Positions 57,110-64,000 of a stretch of DNA of 64,000 bases are shown here, piece by piece. The stretch's first letter is position 1. Every line of letters starts with the position of its first letter. A model generated the notes under the pieces. The model searched no databases and was not told the origin of the DNA. It saw only the letters and a list, made by a program, of their open reading frames with translations. The translations under genes were made by a program, and so were the position numbers. Origin of the DNA: Hermatobates lingyangjiaoensis (lineage: Eukaryota > Arthropoda > Insecta > Hemiptera > Hermatobatidae); assembly GCA_026182355.1 (NCBI GenBank), contig JAPFBL010000570.1, positions 124,001-188,000 on the forward strand, in the 5' to 3' direction.

Positions 57110-57400
57110 ATGATTGCCTGTATCATCCATCCTTCGGCACGGATCGCATAACTTCTTAGATTGGGAGCTGGGATAAAAGGAGTGGATTTGGGGATTAGGA
57201 AAGATGTGAAACGAAGGTGGTCAGGCCCCAACCCCTGATCACCTTCTCCTCCTCTTTCGTTTGTCCCTCCATATAGCAGGTTAACAGGGTAGCCTTGTGA
57301 AGGCCGAAAGTCGGAGTTGAGTGTTAGAGGCTATTAGAGGCGCTTAAGCACTCCATTACTACCCCGTCCACTGTATATACAACACATATATCATGCATAC
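57110..57400. other. GC-richer block of unknown nature
   Basis: A segment with clearly higher GC than its surroundings (cttcggcacggatcgcataa ... ccccaacccctgatcacc). No ORF of note and no recognised element ends. Confidence 0.3.
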
Positions 57401-57594
57401 ATTAAACATTGAATTTATTTGTGTATAAAGTTATATTTGGTTGTTATTTATAGCGTGTTAATTATTTTTCACACAACTGGAATGAATTGATTCTATTTTC
57501 ATCAATATCTATGAAATTTGGAAATTTGATTTGATAATGATTTTTTTTTATATAAAAAGATCTATTGTGGTTTAAGCTTTATTGATTGCATCAC

Positions 57595-57830
57595 GTGTTT
57601 ATTTGTGATTTTTCTGCATACATATATACAAATTAAAGTTTATAAGTACTGCGTCAGTTTTTCAGGTTCAAATTAAACTCTCATTGCAAACGTTTCGGTT
57701 TTTATTGAAAACCTCTTTTTCATAGGCAGAAGTATAAAATTTTAGAAAGAGAAAAACTAAGTATTATATTAGAGATTATTTTACAAAGAAAAGAGTTTGT
57801 GAATTTCAGAAAGAAATGTCTAGTTTGAAT
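57595..57830 (-). repeat. PLE terminal fragment (CUAUGAA variant)
   Basis: The minus strand has CCUAUGAAAAAG, GGUUUU...AAAACC and GAA-ACGU. It is similar to 4990-5395, single-armed. Confidence 0.55.
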
Positions 57831-58184
57831 GATTTTTGATTTGAAATATACGATTATATAGACATCATCGAAAAAAACATCAAAAATAGGCATGTAATTT
57901 CGTCAACATGTTTTGTTCGAATACTTTCACGATTACTGTTCTTTACTTCTAGTTAAGTAAAAATTATGTGTTGGTGTGAATTATTTTTTGTAAATAATTA
58001 AAAAATTAAAGACATGACGTTTTAATCACAGTGGCGGTACAGTGAATATGTATAGGTCTGAAATGGTGGGAATAGAGTCAAATAGAGATTTAATGAGTTG
58101 TTTGTTACAGTGGCCTAACAAAGAGGGAAGTTGTGGGAGCGGTTTTGTCATGCTCATTTGTTAATTGGTTCCCATTTCTGTTTT

Positions 58185-58752
58185 GATACCGTCTTTTTCC
58201 GATAATAAGACATCCCCCGAAAATAAGTCCTAGCGTGATTTTTCGGATGTTTTGGACTATAAGGGCCCCCCCCCCCCCCTGAAAATAGGCCCTAGTTAAG
58301 ATAATGTGAAAAAATATAGTTAGTTAGAAAATTGCTGTTGACTGTAGTAGGTGGTAATATTTCAGAGAATTCTTTGGAAAAAAATATTCCAAGAAATTCC
58401 TTGTTTACGTTTAAAGTTCGTTTTAAGCAGGCTACTTAGGCAAGAAGTATTTATTTAACGATAGCTACATTGCAAGAGATGAGAAATTCGGACGAATGAT
58501 TCTACGGGAAATAGATTTGGAGGAAAATCAGAAAGGAATTCAAAATTTTGATAATTTATGACGATTTTATGAAGATGAGATGAGTGTAATGGAATAAATT
58601 TAAATTTCTGTATAAAAATAAATATTAAACATAAATATGTAAATCTACTTAATGTACTTGAAGCCCTCCCCCTTGAGAATAAGCCCTAGCATGGATTTTG
58701 ACCTAAAAATAAAGTAAGACAGTGTTTTATTTTCGGAAAAAGACGGTTGATC
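58185..58752. mobile_element. DNA transposon relic with inverted ends
   Basis: Left accgtctttttccga and right tcggaaaaagacggt are inverse copies. Subterminal ataagacatcccccgaaaat also recurs inverted as related variants. The length of about 565 bp and the lack of a clear transposase suggest a nonautonomous element. Superfamily not decided. Confidence 0.65.
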
Positions 58753-58994
58753 CACATGATTGTTTGAGGTGCATTTCGAAATCCTTTGAGTGGGTGTGAT
58801 TTTTCTGTTTCCCATATGTGGGTTTGAGGTCGAGTGAATGAAACATGAAGCAGACAGGGGGTGGGGCTGCGAAAGGTTGTTTCAGGCTTGGGTGGCCAAG
58901 GACAACACAGCTGGGTTAAGAGTGAGCAGGCTTCCTTAGGGATTGAGTGTCACCCCCGCAGGAAAGGGGCAGTCGGTTGAATCGGACGGGTCCA

Positions 58995-59910
58995 CCTCTA
59001 ACCACATCTAACCTGTTTTGACTTTATATGTGTTCCTAAGCCTTTCGGCCATATAAAACCACCAAAAATCAAATCAGGCCGACTAGTTTAACGTGCTGCC
59101 CTTTAGCCATAACCATCTCTAACCTGTTTTGACTTTATATGTGTTCCTAAGCCTTTCGGCCATATAAAACCACTAAAAATCAAATCAGGCCGACTAGTTT
59201 AACGTGCTGCCCTTTAGCCATAACCACTCTAACCACCTCTAGCCTGTTTGGACTTTATATGTGTTCCTAAGCCTTTCGGCCATATAAAAACACCAAAAAT
59301 CAAATCAGGCCGATTAGTTTAACGTGCTGCCCTTTAGCCACTTCGGATCACTCCAAAGTGCCCGATGAAACCACGCGGAGGCGTGCACGATAATCACCTC
59401 TAACCTGTTTTGACTTTAGATATGTTCCTAAGCCTTTCGGCCATATAACCACCAAAAATCAAATCAGGCCGACTATTTTAACGTGCTGCCCTTTAGCCAT
59501 AACCACCTCTAACCTGTTTTGACTTTATATGTTTTCCTAAGCCTTTCGGCCATATAACCACCAAAAATCAAATCAAGACCAAAAATCAAATCAGGCCGAC
59601 TATTTTAACGTGCTGATCTTTAGCCATAACCACCTCTAACCTGTTTTGACTTTATATGTGTTCCAAAGCCTTTCGGCCATATAATCATCAAAAATCAAAT
59701 CAGGCCGACTATTTTAACGTGTTGCCCTTTAGCCATAACCACCTCTAACCTGTTTTGACTTTATATGTGTTCCTAAGCCTTTCGGCCGTATAACCACCAA
59801 AAAAATCAAATCAGGTCGACTAGTTTAACATGCTGCCCTTCAGCCACTTTAGGTTACTCCAAAGTGCCCGAGGTGACCACGCGGAGGCGGGCCAGCACGA
59901 TACTACGTCG
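58995..59910 (-). mobile_element. structured SINE-like element B, tandem array with two HDV-like cores
   Basis: Seven or eight minus-strand units end CAAAACAGG. Two carry the core: 59400-59321 (GAGGUGA, UUAU, P2 CGUGCACGCC, UCCGCG loop, UUUCAUC, GGGC, P4 CACUU/AAGUG, GGCUAAA, P2' GGGCAGCACG) and 59902-59829 (P2 CGUGCUGGCCC, UCACCUC, P4 CACUUU/AAAGUG, GGCUGAA, P2' GGGCAGCAUG). The other ~117 bp units keep only GGCUAAAGGGCAGCACG and the 3' hairpin UUAUAUGGCCGAAAGGC. They look like internal-deletion derivatives. Confidence 0.65.
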
Positions 59911-60214
59911 CGCATCAAGACTTACTTCACGCATCGGTATCAGGTCAGCGTACTCAAATCGAGAAAAAAAAACAATTTGCCTGATACTTAACTTTTAACC
60001 TTAGCAGCAGGGAAAAAAGGGGGAGGGGGTTTCATTTTACTCGACTCCCGTGGGTCACTGCCGGGAATGCAAACACTCTTTTCATTTTTCCAATGTCGTA
60101 CACGTACTCGAGGAATGAGGCTCTGTAACCACCTCTAACCACCTCGTATATCAGGCGATTGCTGTGAACGACACAATGCCATGATTCCTACAGCCAGGAG
60201 TTTTTTTTTTACAT

Positions 60215-60310
60215 ATAGAGTAATCCCTCACTTTTCGCGAATAATGGGGACCGAAGACACCCGCGAAAAGTGAAAATCCGCGAATAATGGACGCGCCTTT
60301 ATAAAAGCCT
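60215..60310 (-). mobile_element. possible pogo/Tigger-like terminal fragment
   Basis: The segment agtaatccctcacttttcgc and the repeated cgaataatgg/cgcgaaaagtg resemble the ends of pogo-type elements. The minus-strand ORF across it is not protein-like. Confidence 0.35.
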
Positions 60311-60689
60311 CTAAAGCTCAAACAACGACCTTTCCAACAGAGAGAGAACCCTGACCTTACTGAATACTGTACTGTGTTGTAAATAAAAATGAAAAACAAA
60401 AAGAAAAAAATAAAAAGTAATTAATAAAAAAAATGACGTCTTTACCGACTATAAGAGAGAAAGAGAGAGAGAATTATACCCTTAATGTATTGTACAGTAA
60501 ATAATAATGGCAATCAGATCAAAGGAAACATCTTTGGTTATTTTTTGTTATTTTCAACTTCTTTTGTTACAATTGATTATGTTTTAATATTTTTCATTAA
60601 TTTTTAGTCTTTATTAAATATTTTTTAATAGCTTTTATTAGCCTTTAATTATAATTGACAGAATAGTAGACCCTAATACTGAATATAGT

Positions 60690-60905
60690 GAACCGTAATA
60701 CTGAATAAGGTCAAATATATAGTGGACCCTAATACTGAATAAGGTCAAATATATAGTGGACCCTAATACTGAATAAGGTCAAATATATAGTGGACCCTAA
60801 TACTGAATAAGGTCAAATATATAGTGGACCCTAATACTGAATAAGGTCAAATATATAGTGGACCCTAATACTGAATAAGGTCAAATATATAGTGGACCCT
60901 AATAA
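60690..60905. repeat. 34 bp tandem repeat, about 6 copies
   Basis: The unit is ctaatactgaataaggtc plus aaatatatagtggacc, nearly identical between copies. Confidence 0.92.
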
Positions 60906-61004
60906 TGCTCAAGTCAAAAACCCTACTTATACTAGTAATACTTGTTTTACGGAATATAACTTATCCCTTGGAAATCAAAATGTCTTTTGATTATTTTATT
61001 TTTC

Positions 61005-61005
61005 T

Positions 61006-61037
<32 letters not shown>

Positions 61038-61240
61038 TTATATATATAAGTGTGTGTGTGTGTTAGTGCGCGTATGTGCGTGTATGTGTGTGTGTTAAAG
61101 AGAGAAACTGGAGAAAGAGAGAGAGAGAGAGAGATGAGAGAGAGATGGACAGAGAGAGAGAGAGAGATATGGACAGAGAGAGAGATAGATAGAGAAAGAG
61201 AGATTTGGACAGACAGTGACAGAGTGAGGAAGTGTGAGAT
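61005..61240. repeat. (TA)n, (GT)n and (GA)n microsatellites
   Basis: A consecutive TA run, GT-rich run and GA-rich run, ending in gtgtgagatcattgttttt. It is the first of the repeated GA blocks. Confidence 0.9.
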
Positions 61241-61296
61241 CATTGTTTTTCTTAAAATATTTTAAATTTTTGAAGAAAGGAAATCTGTTTGCAGGT

Positions 61297-61638
61297 TGAT
61301 TTGCCTGGCTCTACAGTACTGTTTCCTTATACATGATGTTTATCGGGAGACACCTGTCCTATCCTGCGCCACCCCCAGCACCCTCAAGACAGAGGCCGTC
61401 CTCAGGCGGGGTGTGGGCGGGGACGGCAAGCACCGGCGTTGTTGGGCAGGGAGGGGCAGCACCACGCAGGCGCGCCTCCTCGCCTCTTCTCAATGGCACC
61501 TTCCCCCCCGCTCAGGCCAGGTAGTTCACCGGGATACCCTAGTTCGTACCCACCCCATGGTCTCTTAGTGCTAGCTCAGCCTTACTCATGTTTTCTTCCT
61601 CCCTTCTCGCTAAGATTGGATATTCCAAATTTCAGGTA
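61297..61638 (+). other. GC-rich island, candidate exon or transposon insert
   Basis: This is the only strongly GC-rich block of the right half. On the plus strand, ctggctctacag could be an acceptor, and caaatttcag followed by gtaacat a donor at 61636. Reading frames give Pro/Ser/Gly/Arg-rich sequence (YPAPPPAPSRQRPSSGG, then RPGSSPGYPSSYPPHG), but the two attractive stretches lie in different frames, separated at a run of seven C. No family was recognised. It may be an exon with a frameshift, or non-coding. Confidence 0.25.
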
Positions 61639-61689
61639 ACATCATTTTTTTTTCAATTTTTTGTTTAATTATCAATTTTGTCTTGTACG

Positions 61690-61737
61690 TCAAGGTGTGT
61701 GTGTGTGTGTGTGTGTGTTAGTGTTAAAGAGAGAAAC

Positions 61738-61808
<71 letters not shown>

Positions 61809-61904
61809 AGAGAGAGTGAGAGAGAGGGAGTGCGAGATCATTGTTTTTCTTAAAATATTTTAAGAAAAACGATGGTCTCCTTTTTTCCGGAGAGAAACTG
61901 GAGT

Positions 61905-61982
<78 letters not shown>

Positions 61983-62082
61983 AAGAGAGAGTGAGAGTGA
62001 GGGAGTGTGAGATCATTGTTTTTCTTAAAATATTTTAAGAAAAACAATGGTCTCCTTTTTTCCGGAGAGAAACTGGAGTGAG

Positions 62083-62134
<52 letters not shown>

Positions 62135-62220
62135 TGGAAAGAGAGAGTGAGAGAGAGGGAGTGCGAGATCATTGTTTTTCTTAAAATATTTTAAGAAAAA
62201 CAATGGTCTCCTTTTTTCCG
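61690..62220. repeat. triplicated (GA)n block with palindrome
   Basis: Three units share gagagaaactggag, a long GA run, gagatcattgtttttctt and a perfect palindrome centred on aaaatatttt, then aatggtctccttttttccgg. Serine/leucine ORFs on the minus strand are repeat artefacts. Confidence 0.9.
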
Positions 62221-62279
62221 GGCTAGTCTATGACAGACTCCAAACACACAGACATTTCAACGTTCTCAGACATTAAACA

Positions 62280-62485
62280 GATAAACACGTGAAATAACAA
62301 TCAATGATCAAAACCATAATAAGAAAATGGGAAAACAAGACTAAGATCTTTCAACCGTAACAAGCGGTCTTCGTCAGAGTCAAAAACCCATCAGTTGGGT
62401 TTTTGACTCTGACGAAGACCGCTTGTTATACGGTTGAAAGATCTTAGTCTTATTTTCCCTTTTCTTTTTGTGGTTTGATTATTTA
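62280..62485. repeat. PLE fold-back (AGAUCU type)
   Basis: Arms meet near 62390. The plus strand has CUGACGA at about 62409, stem II ACCG/CGGU, GAA-AGAUCU-U. It belongs to the family at 2850, 3795, 4755 and 29698. Confidence 0.7.
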
Positions 62486-62754
62486 CAACATAAAGTATGA
62501 GGTGCGTGGCCCCCACAGTTTGCAGCTTTGTTGGACGAGGGCCTAGTCGGTGTCTTCAAAGAAGTGGTGGGGAAATATTTCAATTTATTTAATTCAACAG
62601 TTATAATAGCGTGTATTATGTTTGTGAGTAGTCGCGATTACTCTGTTACCCTTATGTTAATTATAACCATTGTGTTGTTATTATTTTGTTAGTATTATTG
62701 CTTTATATCATCGTGTCATTACCACAGAGGTTAGTATTATTAATATTAGAAATA

Positions 62755-62932
62755 TAATATTCCGTCTTACCTCGTAACTACTGCTGTAGCTCTTGGATCG
62801 GCTTTGGGTGTCACCAATCTTCAACTAGAAATGAAGATGTTGAAGATGGGTGACTCCCGAAGCCGGTCCGAGAGCTACAGCAGCAGTGTACGAGGTAAGA
62901 CGGTATATTATATTTCTAATATTAATATAACC
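62755..62932. repeat. PLE-like fold-back with variant core (GCCGGU)
   Basis: Arms 62757-62825 and 62840-62930. The plus strand has UUGAAGA, stem II GGGU..CUCCC, then GAA-GCCGGU-C. Stem III can still self-pair with one G-U. Confidence 0.55.
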
Positions 62933-63204
62933 ATTGTGTTGTTATTATTTTGTTAGTAATATTGCTTTATAACATCGTGATCATTATTATTGCTTATTAT
63001 TACATTAATTTAGATTTTAAATATTATATTTTCATTATTATCATCATTGTTAATTATTATAATTGTTAGGCTGCATTATCGTAATTTAACAAGAATTATT
63101 GTTAACACTGAAGATGTTAATGCATGCATTGCCTTCTGGTGGAGCATGTTGTTCTATAAGAATAAAAAACAAGTAATAACAAAAAGCAACAAAAAGGCGT
63201 AGGG

Positions 63205-63395
63205 GCCAGAGTGCTACAATGGCTTTTGTGCTCGCCTCTGAACTGGTAGGTCCGCGTTTGGATATGTACTCTGTCCTTCGATTTATTCAAATTGAAGGTG
63301 GAAAAGAAATCTGACTACGTCCGTCCCTCGGAGAGGACGTTAAGCCGTCGGTCCCGAGCCTGTGCGATGTCACATATACTCGTTAATCCGTCCCA
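63205..63395 (+). mobile_element. SINE A copy, diverged
   Basis: The head aggggccagagtgctacaat and the body gagaggacgttaagccgtcg followed by gtcccgagcctg match the family. The tail is missing. Confidence 0.65.
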
Positions 63396-63454
63396 GTTGC
63401 ATTTAATATTACCATCCATCATACCCTTTTAATAAATTTTGAATTATTCAAAGC

Positions 63455-64000
63455 TTACTATAAGTTATCTATAAGCACTTCCAGCTCATCGAGTTTGTTT
63501 ATCTATAAGCACTTCCAGCTCGTCAGATTTGTTTATCTATAAGCACTTCCAGCTCATCGGATTTGTTTATCTATAAGCACTTCCAGCTCATCGGATTTGT
63601 TTATCTATAAGCACTTCCAGCTCATCGGATTTGTTTATCTATAAGCACTTCCAGCCCATCGGATTTGTTTATCTATAAGCACTTCCAGCTCATCGGATTT
63701 GTTTATCTATAAGCACTTCCAGCTAATCGGATTTGTTTATCTATAAGCACTTCCAGCTCATCGGATTTGTTTATCTATAAGCACTTCCAGCTCATCGGAT
63801 TTGTTTATCTATAAGCACTTCCAGCCCATCGGATTTGTTTATCTATAAGCACTTCCAGCTCATCGGATTTGTTTATCTATAAACACTTCCAGCTCATCGG
63901 ATTTGTTTATCTATAAGCACTTCCAGCTCATCGGATTTGTTTATCTATAAACACTTCCAGCTCATCGGATTTGTTTATCTATAAGCACTTCCAGCTCATC
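63455..64000. repeat. 34 bp minisatellite, about 16 copies, runs off the window
   Basis: The unit is gtttatctataagcacttcc plus agctcatcggattt, very uniform, with a few single-base variants (taagcac/taaacac). It has no open end on the right. Confidence 0.95.

Noticed and set aside
61028..62203. Ser/Leu-rich and Arg/Glu-rich ORFs
   Set aside because: They are translations of (GA)n/(TC)n and (GT)n microsatellites with no flanking gene structure.

Overview
The window reads as AT-rich, intron-rich, repeat-dense nuclear DNA from an invertebrate animal. An arthropod is plausible because of the abundance of Penelope-like elements, hAT and Tc1/mariner relics and tRNA-headed SINEs, but the sequence alone does not settle this. 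No rRNA or tRNA gene, operon, CRISPR array or bacterial gene was recognised.

The only host gene recognised is a large minus-strand gene for the cytoplasmic-face nucleoporin NUP214, spread over about 31 kb (33640 down to 2529) and leaving the window at its left edge. Sixteen exons could be placed by joining splice phases. Exons 1-8 encode a beta-propeller of about 405 residues, the size of the human N-terminal domain. Exons 9-12 encode a Pro/Ala/Ser-rich linker, and exons 13-16 the start of the coiled-coil region. The C-terminal FG-repeat region is not in the window, and one short exon between exons 14 and 15 appears to be missing or unrecognised. The introns are full of tandem arrays: about 78 bp units in intron 12, 140 bp in intron 9, 122 bp in intron 8 and 52/42 bp in intron 7. 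The intron 7 array is made from the 3' end of exon 7 plus its own splice donor.

Mobile elements dominate the rest. Penelope-like elements (PLEs) are present as a 5'-truncated RT+GIY-YIG gene (6921-8360), as an intact-looking RT+GIY-YIG ORF facing an apparently identical inverted 5'-truncated copy (35.9-39.8 kb), as N-terminal ORF fragments that stop at the same codon beside (TA)n, and as about twenty fold-back repeats. Most fold-backs carry a hammerhead-ribozyme-like core (CUGANGA, stem II, GAA) followed by a short self-complementary stem III, the pattern expected of minimal dimeric type I hammerheads. Also present are Tc1/mariner-like mini-elements, hAT relics, a LINE RNase H fragment and two SINE-like families.

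One of these SINE-like families (15.6-16.1, 18.5-18.9, 27.8-28.0 and 59.0-59.9 kb) was not recognised. Its copies share a core arranged like a hepatitis-delta-type ribozyme (P2-P3-P1'-P4-P2') in which stem sequences differ between copies yet still pair. It is the best candidate for an undescribed system here.

The right half (33.7-64 kb) has no confident host gene. It holds a roughly 2 kb non-coding repeat in three copies, a 55 bp minisatellite with palindromic arms, GA/GT microsatellites, a GC-rich island that could be an exon (61.3-61.64 kb), and a 34 bp minisatellite running off the right edge.
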